Assembly: GCF_002795425.1 (NCBI RefSeq)
Contig: NZ_PHHA01000020.1
Coordinates: forward strand, 82,134-146,133
DNA from: Conservatibacter flavescens
Lineage (GTDB): Bacteria; Pseudomonadota; Gammaproteobacteria; Enterobacterales; Pasteurellaceae
Length of the DNA stretch: 64,000 nt
Reading direction: 5' to 3'
In this document: piece after piece, positions 26,533-38,203 of the stretch
Layout of the letters: the number at the start of each line of letters is the position of its first letter
Numbering within the stretch: the stretch's first letter is position 1
Translations under genes and position numbers: made by a program
Notes under the pieces: model-generated
The model's database searches: none
What the model was told of the DNA's origin: nothing
What the model saw: only the letters and a program-made list of their open reading frames with translations

Positions 26533-27735
26533 ATGAATATTCAAAAATTAACCATTCTTGGATCGACAGGATCTATCGGTACCAGCACTTTGTCGGTGAT
26601 TGAACAAAACCCTGATAAATATCAAGCGTTTGCTTTGGTTGGCGGACGAAATGTAGAGTTGATGTTTCAACAATGTATCAAATTTCAACCGCGCTTTGCT
26701 GCGTTAGATGATGCATATTCGGCAAAAGTTCTACAAGAAAAATTACAAGCACATCAAAGTACCACACAAGTATTAGTGGGGCAAAAAGCGATTTGCGAGC
26801 TTGCCGCCTTGCCTGAAGTGGATCAGGTTATGGCTGCGATTGTTGGCGCGGCAGGTTTATTGCCAACATTATCCGCGATCAAAGCGGGTAAACGGGTATT
26901 ATTAGCAAACAAAGAAAGTTTAGTTACCTGTGGCAGGTTATTTATTGATGAAGTGCGGTCCAATCAGGCGGAGTTATTGCCCGTCGACAGTGAGCATAAT
27001 GCAATTTTTCAATCTTTACCGCCGGAGGCTCAACGTCAAATTGGATTTTGTTCTCTCAAGGAATTAGGGATCAGTAAAATAGTGTTAACCGGGTCAGGTG
27101 GACCATTCCGATATACGGCATTGTCTGAATTCGCTCAAATTACGCCAGAACAGGCGGTTGCTCACCCTAATTGGGCAATGGGTAAGAAAATTTCGGTCGA
27201 TTCAGCAACCATGATGAACAAAGGTCTCGAGTATATTGAGGCTCGCTGGTTATTTAATGCGAGTCGAGAGGAAATGGAGGTAATCATTCATCCTCAATCC
27301 ATTATTCATTCTATGGTGCGCTATATTGATGGCTCTGTTATTGCACAAATGGGAAACCCTGATATGCGGACACCAATTGCTGAAACTATGGCCTATCCAA
27401 AACGTATTTGCGCTGGAGCTGAACCTTTAGACTTTTTTAAACTCAAAGAATTAACTTTTCTTGATGTTGATTTTCAACGCTATCCAAATTTGAAATTGGC
27501 GATGACAGCATTTGAGGAAGGACAGTATGCGACGACCACGTTGAATGCGGCGAATGAAATTGCTGTAGAAGCGTTTTTAAACCGTCAAATTGCGTTTAAT
27601 GATATTGCTAAATTGAATCAATCAACGGTAGAGAAAATGCCATCACAGTTAATTGAAAGCATTGATGATGTATTAGATGTTGATTTACGCGCAAGAAAAT
27701 TAGCTCAGCAGCTCATTTTAAATTTTTCACATTAA
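26533..27735 (+). CDS. dxr: 1-deoxy-D-xylulose 5-phosphate reductoisomerase
   Basis: First committed step of the MEP isoprenoid pathway, NADPH-dependent. 400 residues. NADPH motif [15 protein letters not shown], the [10 protein letters not shown] region, metal and substrate loop [25 protein letters not shown], and [14 protein letters not shown] with NPDMRTPI. The next gene, uppS, uses the pathway's product. Confidence 0.97.
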   Translation: MNIQKLTILGSTGSIGTSTLSVIEQNPDKYQAFALVGGRNVELMFQQCIKFQPRFAALDDAYSAKVLQEKLQAHQSTTQVLVGQKAICELAALPEVDQVMAAIVGAAGLLPTLSAIKAGKRVLLANKESLVTCGRLFIDEVRSNQAELLPVDSEHNAIFQSLPPEAQRQIGFCSLKELGISKIVLTGSGGPFRYTALSEFAQITPEQAVAHPNWAMGKKISVDSATMMNKGLEYIEARWLFNASREEMEVIIHPQSIIHSMVRYIDGSVIAQMGNPDMRTPIAETMAYPKRICAGAEPLDFFKLKELTFLDVDFQRYPNLKLAMTAFEEGQYATTTLNAANEIAVEAFLNRQIAFNDIAKLNQSTVEKMPSQLIESIDDVLDVDLRARKLAQQLILNFSH

Positions 27736-27807
27736 TTGGGCTGTGATATAGTGACGGGAATTTTTATATAAAAATCCGCTGAAAAAAGAAGAATATTTTG
27801 AACTAGC

Positions 27808-28527
27808 ATGACTGAACTGGATCCTAATAATATCCCAAAACATGTTGCCATCATAATGGATGGTAATGGTCGTTGGGCGAAACAAAAAGGTAAAATGCGC
27901 ATTTTTGGCCATAAGAATGGTGTAATGGCTGTGCGCAAATCCGTAGCTTATGCGCGCAAAATTGGCATTGAATCCCTTACCTTATATGCCTTTAGTAGTG
28001 AAAATTGGAGCCGTCCTGAAGCAGAGGTGAATGCTTTGATGTCTTTATTTATGCAAGCGTTGGATCATGAAGTGAGTAAGCTGCATAAAAATAATATCCG
28101 TTTGCGCATTTTAGGGGATACAGCGAAATTTAGTACGAGTTTACAAAACAAAATCCGTCGTGCAGAAAATATGACAGAAAAAAATACTGCGCTCACCTTA
28201 AATATTGCGGCTAATTATGGTGGCTGTTGGGATATTGTTCAGGCAGTAAAGCAATTAGCTCACAAAGTGCAAGCGGGAGAATGTGAGGTGGATCAGATTA
28301 CTGAATCTTTATTTCAGCAGCATTTAGTGACTGGGGAGCAATCACCTGTGGATTTATTAATCCGTACAAGTGGGGAGCAGCGAATCAGTAATTTTTTATT
28401 GTGGCAAACGGCTTATGCAGAATTTTATTTTTCTGATGTATTGTGGCCGGATTTTGATGAAACCATATTTGAACAAGCGGTTATTGCATATCAGCAGCGT
28501 CATCGCCGTTTTGGTGGTAGTGAATAA
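27808..28527 (+). CDS. uppS: Undecaprenyl diphosphate synthase
   Basis: Cis-prenyltransferase that makes the C55 lipid carrier for peptidoglycan and O-antigen. 239 residues. HVAIIMDGNGRWAK (catalytic Asp), FSSENWSRP, NIAANYGG and DLLIRTSGEQRISNFLLWQ. The start ATG 27808 (MTELDPNNIPKHV) fits the family. 72 bases after dxr and 20 before cdsA. Confidence 0.97.
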   Translation: MTELDPNNIPKHVAIIMDGNGRWAKQKGKMRIFGHKNGVMAVRKSVAYARKIGIESLTLYAFSSENWSRPEAEVNALMSLFMQALDHEVSKLHKNNIRLRILGDTAKFSTSLQNKIRRAENMTEKNTALTLNIAANYGGCWDIVQAVKQLAHKVQAGECEVDQITESLFQQHLVTGEQSPVDLLIRTSGEQRISNFLLWQTAYAEFYFSDVLWPDFDETIFEQAVIAYQQRHRRFGGSE

Positions 28528-28547
28528 CAAAGAAACAGGAGTCACTT

Positions 28548-29408
28548 TTGCTTAAAGAACGAGTGTTATCAGCGATTGTGCTGATTTTAATAGTATTTGC
28601 AGCATTATTTTTCTTTCCTCCTTTTTATTTTGCCCTAGCAATTGCGGTAGTAGTGAGCTTAGGCGTTTGGGAATGGACGCAATTTCCACGTTTTAAATTA
28701 CCAATTTGGCGCATGGTCATTACCGGTATATCGGGTGCGCTTTTATTTTTATGGATTTACGGAGAAGCGGATTATTTAGCCGTTGGCAAAGTCTTTACAG
28801 ATTATGCGCAACCGTTGTTATTGAGCGGAGTAATTTGGTGGATGGTGGCGTTATTACTGGTGATTGCCTATCCAAAATCCACGATACTTTGGCAAAATAG
28901 GGCCTTATTGCATTTAATTTTTGCAGGCTTTACGCTTGTGCCTTTTTTCATCGGGGTGTTAATGTTGCGCCTTGATCATTATATCTCTGATCCATATCAA
29001 GGAATCATTTTATTACTTTATGTCTTTGTCTTAGTTTGGGCTGCAGATTCTGGAGCGTATTTTGCAGGTCGTCAGTGGGGTAAGCATAAATTAGCGCCAA
29101 AGGTATCACCGGGTAAAACTTGGGAAGGAGTCATTGGCGGCTTATGTACAGCGGCACTGTTTGCGTGGTTATTTTTAGCCTTTACGTCAATTGAAGCCAA
29201 TATAGCTTTGCCGCGTTTTATCGGGTTATCTGTTGCGACAGTCGGTGTTTCAATTTTAGGTGATTTAACAGAAAGTATGTTTAAACGGGAAGCGGGGGTG
29301 AAAGATAGTAGCCAATTAATTCCAGGACATGGCGGCGTTTTAGATCGCATTGATAGTTTAACTGCGGCAGTACCGTTTTTCACCTATTTTTATTTTTTTG
29401 TGTTATAG
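28548..29408 (+). CDS. cdsA: Phosphatidate cytidylyltransferase
   Basis: Integral membrane enzyme that makes CDP-diacylglycerol, the substrate of PssA. 286 residues, about eight helices. C-terminal signature SPGKTWEGVIGG and GDLTESMFKREAGVKDSS. TTG start at 28548 (MLKERVLSAIVLI) aligns with E. coli MLKYRLISAFVLI and has ACAGGAG upstream. Confidence 0.96.
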   Translation: MLKERVLSAIVLILIVFAALFFFPPFYFALAIAVVVSLGVWEWTQFPRFKLPIWRMVITGISGALLFLWIYGEADYLAVGKVFTDYAQPLLLSGVIWWMVALLLVIAYPKSTILWQNRALLHLIFAGFTLVPFFIGVLMLRLDHYISDPYQGIILLLYVFVLVWAADSGAYFAGRQWGKHKLAPKVSPGKTWEGVIGGLCTAALFAWLFLAFTSIEANIALPRFIGLSVATVGVSILGDLTESMFKREAGVKDSSQLIPGHGGVLDRIDSLTAAVPFFTYFYFFVL

Positions 29409-29417
29409 GATTGAACC

Positions 29418-30761
29418 ATGTCATTTTTGTGGTCTTTAGGGTCGTTTATTATTGTCATCGGCGTATTGGTGTCTGTACACGAATATGGGCATTTTTGGGC
29501 AGCCAGAAAGTGCGGTATAAAAGTGCATCGTTTTTCTGTTGGCTTTGGTAAGGTATTATGGTCACGTAAGGATAAACAGGGAACTGAGTTTGCTCTGTCC
29601 ATGATTCCGTTAGGTGGGTATGTCAAAATGCTTGATGAGCGCAATGAAACGGTTCCACCACATTTAATGTCTCAATCTTTTAATCAAAAATCTGTTTTGC
29701 AGCGCGCCTTCGTGATTGCGGCTGGACCACTTGCGAATTTTTTATTTGCTATTTTGGCGTATTGGATAATTTATTTAGTCGGGATTCCAAGCGTAAAACC
29801 AGTCATAGGTTATGTCGAACCACAATCAATTGCAGCGCAAGCGCGAATTCAGCCTAGTTATCAAATTACGGCGATTGATAATACACAAACCGCAGATTGG
29901 GAAACCGTCAACATGGTATTGGCGACGAAAATCGGCAATCCACATGTTACATTGACTTTGCAAGCTTTTGGTGAATCTCATGTAATGCAAAAAACCTTAG
30001 ATTTAAGCCAATGGCGATTTGACCCGGATAAAGAAAGTGCTTTTGGTGCTTTAGGTATTGAACCTGTACGAGCTAAAGTCGATATGACCTTATCGAATGT
30101 TGTTGAAGCTGCGCCTGCTGCAAAAGCTGGTTTGCGTGTAGGGGACAAGATCCTATCGATTCAGCATAATGATGAGCATGTGACTTGGCAACAATTTGCT
30201 GAGGCGGTGCAGGCCGTGAAAGGAGAGGCGCTTTATATTAAATATGAACGCGCAGGACAAATTTATGACACGACAGTTTTCCCAATTTTAAATGAACAAA
30301 AGCGCTGGTTTGTTGGTGTGTCACCTACCTTTGAGCCTCTAGCGGAACAGTACCGAACCGAATTAAAATATGGTATGCTTGAATCCCTACAAAAAGGGGT
30401 AGAAAAAACATTTCAATTGTCTTGGCTAACGATTAAGGTGATTGGCAAATTATTTACTGGTGACTTATCGCTAAATAATCTAAGTGGGCCGATTTCTATT
30501 GCTAAAGGCGCAGGAATGTCTTCTGAAATAGGACTAGTATATTATTTGAGTTTTATGGCACTGATTAGTGTTAATTTAGGAATTATGAATTTGTTTCCAT
30601 TACCTGTTCTTGATGGTGGCCATTTAGTTTTTTTAGCTGCTGAAGGGGTTCGAGGCAAACCGCTTTCAGAACGAGTACAGGAAATCAGTTACCGTATAGG
30701 TGCGGTCTTGTTGTTGATGTTGACCGTATTTGCCGTATTTAATGATTTTTTACGTTTATAG
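29418..30761 (+). CDS. rseP: Site-2 metalloprotease RseP
   Basis: Intramembrane zinc protease that cuts anti-sigma factor RseA and remnant signal peptides. 447 residues. HEYGH (VSVHEYGHFWAARKCG) in the first helix, two tandem PDZ domains (about 120-300), and the second active site motif LPVLDGGHLV in a C-terminal helix. The uptake sequence at 29508 immediately follows the HEYGH codons and encodes part of KCGI. 9 bases after cdsA. Confidence 0.96.
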   Translation: MSFLWSLGSFIIVIGVLVSVHEYGHFWAARKCGIKVHRFSVGFGKVLWSRKDKQGTEFALSMIPLGGYVKMLDERNETVPPHLMSQSFNQKSVLQRAFVIAAGPLANFLFAILAYWIIYLVGIPSVKPVIGYVEPQSIAAQARIQPSYQITAIDNTQTADWETVNMVLATKIGNPHVTLTLQAFGESHVMQKTLDLSQWRFDPDKESAFGALGIEPVRAKVDMTLSNVVEAAPAAKAGLRVGDKILSIQHNDEHVTWQQFAEAVQAVKGEALYIKYERAGQIYDTTVFPILNEQKRWFVGVSPTFEPLAEQYRTELKYGMLESLQKGVEKTFQLSWLTIKVIGKLFTGDLSLNNLSGPISIAKGAGMSSEIGLVYYLSFMALISVNLGIMNLFPLPVLDGGHLVFLAAEGVRGKPLSERVQEISYRIGAVLLLMLTVFAVFNDFLRL

Positions 30762-30818
30762 TTGTTGTAATAAACGATAAAATAAATGTTGTATTGATGA
30801 CACAAGGTTAGAATGACG

Positions 30819-33260
30819 ATGAAAAAACTTTTAATTGCAAGTTTATTATTTGGTACGGCTGGTAGTGCATTAGCTGCACCTTTTGTTGTGCGAGATATTC
30901 GAGTTGACGGTGTGCAACCGAGCACAGAGCAAAGTATTATTGCAGGGTTGCCGGTAAAAGTCGGACAGCGTGCAACGGATAGTGATATTGCAAATATCGT
31001 AAGAAGTATGTTCTTACAAAATGCTTACGAAGATGTGAGAGCTTCACGGGAAGGTAATACATTAGTGATTTCTGTGGTGGAACGCCCTGTGATTGCCGAT
31101 GTTGTTATTGAAGGGAATAAAGCCGTGCCAACGGACGCGTTGACTAAAAATTTAGAGGCGAATGGCATTGTAAAAGGCGAAATTTTAAACCGTGAAAAAT
31201 TAGAGGCATTCCGTAAAAGTTTAGCAGAGCATTATCGTGCGGTTGGTCGTTATGATGCGAGTGTACAAGCGATAGTCAATAATCTGCCAAATAACCGAGC
31301 AGAAGTAAAATTATTAGTGAAAGAAGACGATGTTGCGATTTTACGCTCGTTAACTTTTAATGGTAATCATGCATTTGATAATGACAAATTATTAGAACAA
31401 ATCCAATTACAACCAGATTCATGGTGGAAGTTGTGGGGAAATAAATTTGAACAACAACAATTTGAGCAAGATTTAGAAACCTTACGTACATTCTATACGG
31501 ATAATGGTTATGCTAAGTTTCGAATTGTTGATACTGATGTAAAAGTCAATCCGGCTCATGAAGTTGATGGAAAGATGAAAGATACATCGGTTGATGTCAC
31601 TGTTGATATTGATGAGGGCGCTCAATATACCGTTAGCAGTGCGCGTATTGTTGGTGATACCGCAGGAATGTCAGCGCAATTGCAATCAGCAATTAACTTA
31701 ATCCATGTGGGAGAAGTGTTTGATGGGAGCGATGTGCGTGCGGTAGAGGCGCAAATAAAATCTACGCTAGGTGAACGTGGCTATGCGATGGCACAAGTTA
31801 ATGTGGCACCGAGTTTTGATGATACTAATCACACAGTTGGTTTGACCTTTGTGGTAGAGGCTGGTCGCAGTTATGCTGTTCGCCGTATTCGCTTTGAAGG
31901 AAATGACGTGAGTGCCGATTCTACATTACGTCAAGAAATGCGCCAACAAGAGGGAGCATGGTTATCTTCAACTTTACTCGAATTAGGAAAAGTGCGGTTA
32001 GATCGTACAGGTTTTTTTGAAACGGTAGAATATAATACTGTACCTGTAGAAGGAACCGACGATCAAGTTGATGTGATTTATAAAGTGAAAGAGCGTAATA
32101 CCGGTAGCATTAATTTTGGTATCGGCTATGGGACAGAAAGTGGATTAAGCTACCAAGCGAGTATAAAACAAGATAACTTTTTAGGCATGGGGTCATCCAT
32201 TAGTCTAGGCGGTTCGCGTAATGATTATGGTACAAGTATTAATTTAGGCTATAACGAACCCTACTTTACTAAAGATGGCGTAAGTTTAGGGGGAAATATA
32301 TTCTATGAGACCTATGATAACTCTGATAGTAATACATCATCCTCTTATTCACGTACGACCTATGGTGTAAACGGTACATTAGGTTTTCCAGTTAATGAGA
32401 ATAACTCTTACTATTTAGGTTTAGGTTATACTTTTAATAAATTGAAAAACATGGATCCGGAATATAATCGCGCATTATATTTACAATCAATGGATTTCGA
32501 GGATTGGAATTTTAAAGCCCATGACTTTGATTTTTCACTAGGCTGGAATTATAACAGCTTGAATCGTGGTTTCTTTCCGACATCCGGAACAAAAGCGAGT
32601 TTAGGCGGTCGAGTGAGTATCCCGGGATCGGATAATAAATATTATAAAATTAGTTTTGATGCGACAACTTTCTTACCGTTGAATCGTGAACATACTTGGG
32701 TATTATCCGGTCGAGTTGGTGCGAGTTTCGCAGATGGCTTTGGTGGTAAGCGTTTGCCATTTTATCAATACTATACAGCGGGTGGCTTAGGCTCATTACG
32801 TGGTTTTGCTTATGGTGCAGTTGGACCAAATGCGATTTATATTCACCCGGATAATCGAACTTTAGCTGAGTGTACTGGTGTAAAACAAGCGCTTAAAGAC
32901 TGTTATAACCTGATCAATGGTGATGTGATCGGGGGGAATGCAATGGCCACAGGAACGGTGGAACTGATCTTCCCTACACCGTTTATTGCAGACAAAAACC
33001 AAACGCGCGTGAGAACCTCTATGTTTGTTGATGCAGCTTCGGTTTGGAATACACATTGGAAAAAAGATAAAGTAGGTTTACCTGCTAATGTCACTCGTGT
33101 GGATTATGGTGATCCAAGTCGAATTCGTATGTCGGCAGGGGTTGCATTCCAATGGCAATCACCACTTGGCCCTCTGATTTTCTCTTATGCGAGACCGATC
33201 AAAAAATATGAGGGCGATGATATTGAACAATTCCAATTTAGTATTGGTGGTACATTCTAA
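30819..33260 (+). CDS. bamA: Outer membrane protein assembly factor BamA (Oma87/D15)
   Basis: Core of the BAM complex, which inserts beta-barrels. About 813 residues from ATG 30819 ([12 protein letters not shown]; an ATG two codons earlier at 30813 is possible). Signal peptide cleaved near GSALAAP, five POTRA domains (about 22-420), then a 16-strand barrel with the lid-lock motif [14 protein letters not shown] and a C-terminal [10 protein letters not shown] ending in Phe. [18 protein letters not shown] begins the barrel. An uptake sequence lies at 31990. The extracellular part includes a cysteine pair (LAECTGV...LKDCYN) in a loop. Confidence 0.96.
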   Translation: MKKLLIASLLFGTAGSALAAPFVVRDIRVDGVQPSTEQSIIAGLPVKVGQRATDSDIANIVRSMFLQNAYEDVRASREGNTLVISVVERPVIADVVIEGNKAVPTDALTKNLEANGIVKGEILNREKLEAFRKSLAEHYRAVGRYDASVQAIVNNLPNNRAEVKLLVKEDDVAILRSLTFNGNHAFDNDKLLEQIQLQPDSWWKLWGNKFEQQQFEQDLETLRTFYTDNGYAKFRIVDTDVKVNPAHEVDGKMKDTSVDVTVDIDEGAQYTVSSARIVGDTAGMSAQLQSAINLIHVGEVFDGSDVRAVEAQIKSTLGERGYAMAQVNVAPSFDDTNHTVGLTFVVEAGRSYAVRRIRFEGNDVSADSTLRQEMRQQEGAWLSSTLLELGKVRLDRTGFFETVEYNTVPVEGTDDQVDVIYKVKERNTGSINFGIGYGTESGLSYQASIKQDNFLGMGSSISLGGSRNDYGTSINLGYNEPYFTKDGVSLGGNIFYETYDNSDSNTSSSYSRTTYGVNGTLGFPVNENNSYYLGLGYTFNKLKNMDPEYNRALYLQSMDFEDWNFKAHDFDFSLGWNYNSLNRGFFPTSGTKASLGGRVSIPGSDNKYYKISFDATTFLPLNREHTWVLSGRVGASFADGFGGKRLPFYQYYTAGGLGSLRGFAYGAVGPNAIYIHPDNRTLAECTGVKQALKDCYNLINGDVIGGNAMATGTVELIFPTPFIADKNQTRVRTSMFVDAASVWNTHWKKDKVGLPANVTRVDYGDPSRIRMSAGVAFQWQSPLGPLIFSYARPIKKYEGDDIEQFQFSIGGTF

Positions 33261-33278
33261 CATAATAGCGATAAATCA

Positions 33279-33318
33279 ATTGGTTGGAACTTTTTTGTCA
33301 ATGTAAAGTCCAACCAAT
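33279..33318 (+). other. Long hairpin between bamA and skp
   Basis: ATTGGTTGG (33279-33287), one bulged A, ACTTT (33289-33293); an 11-base loop; AAAGT (33305-33309), CCAACCAAT (33310-33318). A 14-bp stem with a single bulge and no U-tract after it. It lies in the 122-base gap and could set the bamA/skp transcript ratio or act as a processing site. Confidence 0.6.
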
Positions 33319-33382
33319 GTAAGCATATGTACCAGTTGTACGATGCTATCGTTGTTATAATAAATTTAATGAAGGAAAAATT

Positions 33383-33964
33383 ATGAAAAATGTTTTAAAA
33401 GTAACCGCACTTTCTTTGGCTTTAGCTTTCACCGCAACTGCTGCACAAGCAGAAGAGAATATTGCATTTATTAACGCAGGATATCTTTTCCAAAACCATC
33501 CTGATCGTCAAGCGGTAGCAGATAAATTAGACGCTGAGTTTAAACCACAAGCAGATAAGTTAGAAGCGAGCAAAAAAAATATTGATGATAAAATTGCAGC
33601 AGAACGCAAGAAAATTGATGCAAAAGTTGCGGAATTACAAAAAGATGCAAAAAATCCAAAACAACGTCCATCAGAATTACAAAAACGTGAAGCTGATATT
33701 CAAAAACAGCAAGCAACCGCTGAAGAAGAAATTAATAAGTTAGTCACTGAGCATGACAAAGCTGCGCAGGAGTTCCAGGCAAACTATGAAAAACGCCAAA
33801 TGGAAGAGCGCACAAAATTATTAGAAAGCATTCAAACTGCAACAAATAAAGTTGCTAAAGATAAGAAATATACTTTAGTACTTGATGCAAATGCGGTTGT
33901 ATTTGGTGATGGTAAAGATATTACAGAAGAAGTATTAAAAGCAATTCCTAAACAGGCTAAATAA
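33383..33964 (+). CDS. skp: Periplasmic chaperone Skp (OmpH family)
   Basis: Trimeric 'jellyfish' chaperone that carries unfolded outer-membrane proteins to BAM. 193 residues: signal peptide (about 1-23, cleaved after AAQA), then a long charged coiled coil rich in Lys, Glu and Gln (about 50-150). The uptake sequence at 33404 encodes VTAL of the signal peptide. The stop overlaps the lpxD start (TAATG). Confidence 0.94.
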   Translation: MKNVLKVTALSLALAFTATAAQAEENIAFINAGYLFQNHPDRQAVADKLDAEFKPQADKLEASKKNIDDKIAAERKKIDAKVAELQKDAKNPKQRPSELQKREADIQKQQATAEEEINKLVTEHDKAAQEFQANYEKRQMEERTKLLESIQTATNKVAKDKKYTLVLDANAVVFGDGKDITEEVLKAIPKQAK

Positions 33965-34989
33965 TGGCAAGCTATTCTTTACAGGAACTGGCAACAGAAG
34001 TCGGCGCGACACTGCGGGGGAGCGCCGATAAAACGATCAAAAGTATTGCGCCTTTAGAACGAGCAAAAGCAGATCAACTGACTTTCATTTCTAATGTAAA
34101 ATTCCGAGCATTATTAGCAGAATCTCAAGCAGGTGCGCTAATTGTAAGTGAAGAGGACGTCCCATTTTGCCGTGCGGAGAGTAATTTACTTATCGTTCGC
34201 GATCCTTATGTGGCTTATGCTTTAATTGCACAATATATGGACAATTCTCCAAAGTCAGCAGTGGGAATTGCTGAAAGTGCGGTGATTTCTAAGCATGCGA
34301 CATTGGGTGAGCGTGTTTCAATTGGTGCGAATGCCGTGATCGAAGACGGGGTTGAATTGGCTGACGATGTCGTTATTGGCGCAAATTGTTTTGTGGGTAA
34401 AAATACTAAAATCGGCAAAGGCACACACTTATGGGCAAATGTGAGTGTGTATCATGATGTACAGATAGGTGAAAACTGTTTGATTCAGTCTGGGGCTGTC
34501 ATTGGTAGTGATGGTTTTGGTTATGCAAATGATCGAGGTCGTTGGATTAAGATTCCTCAAACGGGGTCAGTTATTATTGGTAATCATGTAGAAATCGGTG
34601 CCTGCACTTGTATTGATCGCGGTGCATTAGATGCAACAGTGATTGAAGATAATGTCATTATTGATAATTTATGTCAGATCGCTCATAACGTACATATTGG
34701 TACAGGAACAGCCGTTGCTGGCGGTGTTATTATGGCCGGTAGCCTTACAGTCGGGCGCTATTGCTTGATTGGTGGCGCGAGTGTGATTAACGGGCATATG
34801 GAAATTTGTGATAAAGTCACTATTACCGGAATGGGAATGGTTATGCGCCCAATTACTGAACCTGGAGTATATTCATCGGGTATCCCATTACAAACCAATA
34901 AAGAGTGGCGTAAAACCGCAGCGCTAACACTTGATATTGATAAAATGAATAAACGCTTAAAAGCCTTAGAGCGAAATTTAAAACAATAA
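33964..34989 (+). CDS. lpxD: UDP-3-O-(3-hydroxyacyl)glucosamine N-acyltransferase
   Basis: Third step of lipid A synthesis. 341 residues. N-terminal uridine-binding domain, then a left-handed beta-helix of hexapeptide repeats (about 105-290) with catalytic His in [19 protein letters not shown], and a C-terminal helix ([16 protein letters not shown]). The uptake sequence at 34275 encodes ESAV. Start overlaps the skp stop. Confidence 0.97.
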   Translation: MASYSLQELATEVGATLRGSADKTIKSIAPLERAKADQLTFISNVKFRALLAESQAGALIVSEEDVPFCRAESNLLIVRDPYVAYALIAQYMDNSPKSAVGIAESAVISKHATLGERVSIGANAVIEDGVELADDVVIGANCFVGKNTKIGKGTHLWANVSVYHDVQIGENCLIQSGAVIGSDGFGYANDRGRWIKIPQTGSVIIGNHVEIGACTCIDRGALDATVIEDNVIIDNLCQIAHNVHIGTGTAVAGGVIMAGSLTVGRYCLIGGASVINGHMEICDKVTITGMGMVMRPITEPGVYSSGIPLQTNKEWRKTAALTLDIDKMNKRLKALERNLKQ

Positions 34990-35023
34990 TTGAAGTATTT
35001 AATATTTTAAGAGGCACCAAACT

Positions 35024-35479
35024 GTGACAACTGAAACTATGGCAAGAACGATTGAAGTCAATGAAATTATGACTTTACTACCTCATCGCTACCCTTTTTT
35101 ATTAGTTGACCGAGTGGTAGATTATAAAGAGGGTGAATGGCTGAAAGCAATTAAGAACGTGAGTGTAAATGAACCTCAGTTTACTGGGCATTTTCCACAA
35201 GAACCGATTTTTCCTGGCGTATTGATTCTTGAAGCGCTAGCGCAATCTATGGGAATTTTGGCATTTAAAACTCATGAATTACAAGGCGGTGAGTTATTTT
35301 ATTATGCAGGTATTGATGAAGTCCGCTTTAAAAAGCCCGTTGTCCCAGGTGATCAAATAGAAATGTATGTAGAAGTCATCAAAGAACGTCGTGGTATTAC
35401 GCGCTTTAAAGCTGTTGCGACAGTTGATGGCGAGGTTGCTTGTGAAGGCACATTGATGTGCGCGCGCGTTAAAAAATAA
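35024..35479 (+). CDS. fabZ: 3-hydroxyacyl-[acyl-carrier-protein] dehydratase FabZ
   Basis: Hot-dog fold dehydratase of fatty acid synthesis. 151 residues. [14 protein letters not shown] (catalytic His) and [20 protein letters not shown] (catalytic Glu). GTG start at 35024 with AAGAGGC upstream; an in-frame ATG at 35039 is the alternative. Confidence 0.96.
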   Translation: MTTETMARTIEVNEIMTLLPHRYPFLLVDRVVDYKEGEWLKAIKNVSVNEPQFTGHFPQEPIFPGVLILEALAQSMGILAFKTHELQGGELFYYAGIDEVRFKKPVVPGDQIEMYVEVIKERRGITRFKAVATVDGEVACEGTLMCARVKK

Positions 35480-35495
35480 ATCAAAAGAGGCTGCT

Positions 35496-36302
35496 ATGAC
35501 TGAGCGAACTGCAAATATCCACCCAAGCGCAAAAATTCACCCAAGTGCAATTGTAGAAGATGGCGCTAAAATTGGCGAGAATGTGGTAATTGGGCCGTTT
35601 TGTATTGTGGAACATACTGTAGAAATCGGTAAAGGAACAATATTACATTCTCATGTGGTTGTAAAAGGGCATACTACGATTGGTGAAGACAATCAAATCT
35701 TCCAATTCGCCAGTATTGGGGAAGTTAACCAAGACCTCAAATATCAAGGTGAACAAACGAAAACCATCATTGGCAATCGTAATCGTATTCGTGAAAGTGT
35801 GACGATCCATCGTGGAACAGTACAAGGTGGCTGTGTTACACGTATCGGCGATGACAATTTATTTATGATTAATGCACATATTGCGCATGATTGTAAAATT
35901 AAAAATCGTTGTATTTTGGCAAATAATGCCACCCTGGCAGGACATGTAGAGCTAGATGATTTCGTTATTGTGGGTGGAATGTCTGCGATTCATCAATTTG
36001 TCATTGTAGGCGCTCATGTGATGTTAGGCGGCGGTTCAATGGTCAGCCAGGATGTACCGCCTTATGTGATGGCGCAAGGCAATCATGCTCAGCCTTTTGG
36101 TGTGAATATTGAAGGTTTAAAACGTCGTGGGTTTGAAAAATCGACTTTGCATGCAATTCGTAATGTATATAAATTAATTTATCGTAGTGGAAAAACCTTA
36201 GAAGAAGTGATGCCGGAAATTGAACAGTTTGCTGAACAGGACTCCGCTATTAGTTTCTTTATTGAGTTTTTCAAACGCTCAACGCGTGGAATCATTCGTT
36301 AA
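35496..36302 (+). CDS. lpxA: UDP-N-acetylglucosamine acyltransferase
   Basis: First step of lipid A synthesis. 268 residues, hexapeptide-repeat helix. The [20 protein letters not shown] start, catalytic His in [23 protein letters not shown], and C-terminal helices ([19 protein letters not shown]). 17 bases after fabZ. Confidence 0.97.
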   Translation: MTERTANIHPSAKIHPSAIVEDGAKIGENVVIGPFCIVEHTVEIGKGTILHSHVVVKGHTTIGEDNQIFQFASIGEVNQDLKYQGEQTKTIIGNRNRIRESVTIHRGTVQGGCVTRIGDDNLFMINAHIAHDCKIKNRCILANNATLAGHVELDDFVIVGGMSAIHQFVIVGAHVMLGGGSMVSQDVPPYVMAQGNHAQPFGVNIEGLKRRGFEKSTLHAIRNVYKLIYRSGKTLEEVMPEIEQFAEQDSAISFFIEFFKRSTRGIIR

Positions 36303-36310
36303 TTCTTAAC

Positions 36311-36340
36311 AGGCGGGAGAACCCGCCTATTTCATTTCTT
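36311..36340 (+). terminator. Hairpin between lpxA and lpxB
   Basis: AGGCGGG (36311-36317) pairs with CCCGCCT (36322-36328), loop AGAA, followed by ATTTCATTTCTTCT. A moderate terminator that may split the lpx operon. Confidence 0.7.
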
Positions 36341-36367
36341 CTCTTTATCTATTGAGGCCTTTTTTCT

Positions 36368-37534
36368 ATGCAGAATAATTCACCGACTATTGCTATTGTC
36401 GCAGGGGAGATCTCAGGGGATATTTTAGGCGCAGGCTTGATCCGCTCACTGAAAATGACATATCCAAATGCACGTTTTATTGGCATTGCAGGGCCGCAAA
36501 TGCTGGCTGAAGGGTGTGAAACGCTGGTGGATATGGAAGAAATCGCGGTGATGGGATTAACTGAGGTTGTGAAACATCTGGCTAGATTATTGAAGATTCG
36601 TCGCCACGTGATTAATACGATGTTAACGGAGAAGCCGGATATTTTTATTGGCATTGATGCTCCAGATTTTAATTTGGATATTGAGTTGAAATTAAAACAG
36701 CATGGTATCAAAACTATTCATTATGTTAGTCCATCAGTTTGGGCATGGCGACAAAATCGAATTCATAAAATTGCGCGCGCAACAAATTTAGTTTTGGCCT
36801 TTCTTCCTTTTGAGAAGGCTTTTTATGACAAGTTTAATGTGCCATGTCGTTTTGTGGGTCATACAATGGCCGATGGAATAGCATTAAAGCCCGATCGTTT
36901 ACAGGCTTGTCGATTGCTGAATCTGGATCCGCAAAAACGTTATTTAGCCATATTGCCAGGTAGTCGAGCGGCAGAGTTAGAATTTCTGTCTGAGCCTTTT
37001 TTACAAGCTGCACAATTGTTGGCTCAGCAATTTCCGGATGTTCAATATTTAGTACCGTTGGTGAATGAAAAACGACGGGCATATTTTGAACAGATAAAGG
37101 CTAAAATAGCGCCTGAATTAGATATGATTTTATTAGATGGCCACGCTCGTCAAGCGATGATTGTGGCTGAAGCGACGTTATTGGCATCTGGCACTGCCGC
37201 TTTAGAGGCAATGCTTTGTAAATCGCCAATGGTAGTCGGATATCGCATGAAGAAAACAACTTATTTTCTCGCAAAACGTCTAGTCAAAACGCCTTATATT
37301 GCTTTACCTAATCTTTTAGCTGGTGAGATGCTTGTACCAGAAATGATTCAAGATGACTGCACAGGGGAAAAATTAGCTGCACAGCTTGCACCGTTTTTTG
37401 AACATTCAGAAAGCGCGTTACAATATCGTCATGGGCTAATTCAACGCTTTACCGATTTACACCGTTTAATTCAATGTGATGCAGATAAGCAAGCAGCGCA
37501 GGCTGTGACGGATTTACTTAAAGAGGTGGCATAA
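36368..37534 (+). CDS. lpxB: Lipid-A-disaccharide synthase
   Basis: GT19 transferase that joins UDP-diacylglucosamine and lipid X. 388 residues. [16 protein letters not shown] at the start, [41 protein letters not shown] and [20 protein letters not shown]. The start ATG 36368 gives [14 protein letters not shown]. The stop overlaps the rnhB ATG (TAATG). Confidence 0.97.
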   Translation: MQNNSPTIAIVAGEISGDILGAGLIRSLKMTYPNARFIGIAGPQMLAEGCETLVDMEEIAVMGLTEVVKHLARLLKIRRHVINTMLTEKPDIFIGIDAPDFNLDIELKLKQHGIKTIHYVSPSVWAWRQNRIHKIARATNLVLAFLPFEKAFYDKFNVPCRFVGHTMADGIALKPDRLQACRLLNLDPQKRYLAILPGSRAAELEFLSEPFLQAAQLLAQQFPDVQYLVPLVNEKRRAYFEQIKAKIAPELDMILLDGHARQAMIVAEATLLASGTAALEAMLCKSPMVVGYRMKKTTYFLAKRLVKTPYIALPNLLAGEMLVPEMIQDDCTGEKLAAQLAPFFEHSESALQYRHGLIQRFTDLHRLIQCDADKQAAQAVTDLLKEVA

Positions 37535-38121
37535 TGACAACATTTGTCTACCCGCCTTATGAGCTTATTGCTGGCGTGGATGAGGTAGGGCGAGGTCCTT
37601 TAGTTGGAGCCGTAGTGACAGCTGCAGTGATCTTGGATCCTCGTTATCCTATTGAAGGACTCACGGATTCTAAAAAGCTCAGTGAAAAAAAACGACAAGC
37701 TTTAGCAGAAGAAATTAAAGACAAGGCGTTGGCTTGGGCTTTAGGGCGAGCAGAGCCAGAAGAAATAGACCGTTTGAATATTTTACATGCGACAATGCTT
37801 GCAATGGAAAGAGCGGTAAAAAATTTAAAAATTTTACCGCACTTCGTGTTAGTCGATGGTAACAGAATACCGCAATGGGCGTACCCTGCATTGGCGGTAG
37901 TTAAAGGAGATAGCCTTGTCCCAGAAATTAGCGCCGCTTCAATTCTCGCAAAAGTTGCGCGAGATGAGGAAATGTCAGCATTGGATTTACAGTACCCTCA
38001 ATATGGTTTTGCTCAACATAAAGGTTATCCCACTCAGTTGCATTTAGCAAAACTCGCAGAATTTGGGCCGCTTGATGTCCATCGTAAAAGTTTTGCACCA
38101 GTGAAAAAGTTTTTAGGCTAG
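37534..38121 (+). CDS. rnhB: Ribonuclease HII
   Basis: Removes ribonucleotides from DNA. 195 residues. [20 protein letters not shown] with catalytic Asp/Glu, [30 protein letters not shown] and [12 protein letters not shown] half-palindrome built on the uptake sequence (37813-37844) encodes [12 protein letters not shown]. In E. coli dnaE follows; here it does not. Confidence 0.97.
   Translation: MTTFVYPPYELIAGVDEVGRGPLVGAVVTAAVILDPRYPIEGLTDSKKLSEKKRQALAEEIKDKALAWALGRAEPEEIDRLNILHATMLAMERAVKNLKILPHFVLVDGNRIPQWAYPALAVVKGDSLVPEISAASILAKVARDEEMSALDLQYPQYGFAQHKGYPTQLHLAKLAEFGPLDVHRKSFAPVKKFLG
37813..37844 (+). repeat. Half-palindrome with uptake sequence inside rnhB
   Basis: GCGGTAAAA (37813-37821) and TTTTACCGC (37832-37840) form a 9-bp stem with a 10-base A/T loop. 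The right arm extends into a full uptake core (37836-37844). It can form a hairpin in the rnhB message. Confidence 0.8.
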
Positions 38122-38164
38122 TTTGACATGATTGAGTATTTTTCTCATAAAATTTTATATAATG

Positions 38165-38191
38165 AACGGCGATATTCGCCGTTTTTCTTTT
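38165..38191 (+). terminator. rnhB terminator
   Basis: AACGGCGA (38165-38172) pairs with TCGCCGTT (38176-38183) around TAT, followed by TTTCTTTT. It ends about 13 bases before the next ATG. Confidence 0.88.
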
Positions 38192-38203
38192 GAGGAAAGT
38201 CCC

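Noticed and set aside
37813..37844. Intergenic terminator at the rnhB uptake palindrome
   Set aside because: It lies in the middle of an intact rnhB frame with conserved motifs on both sides, and no U-tract follows.
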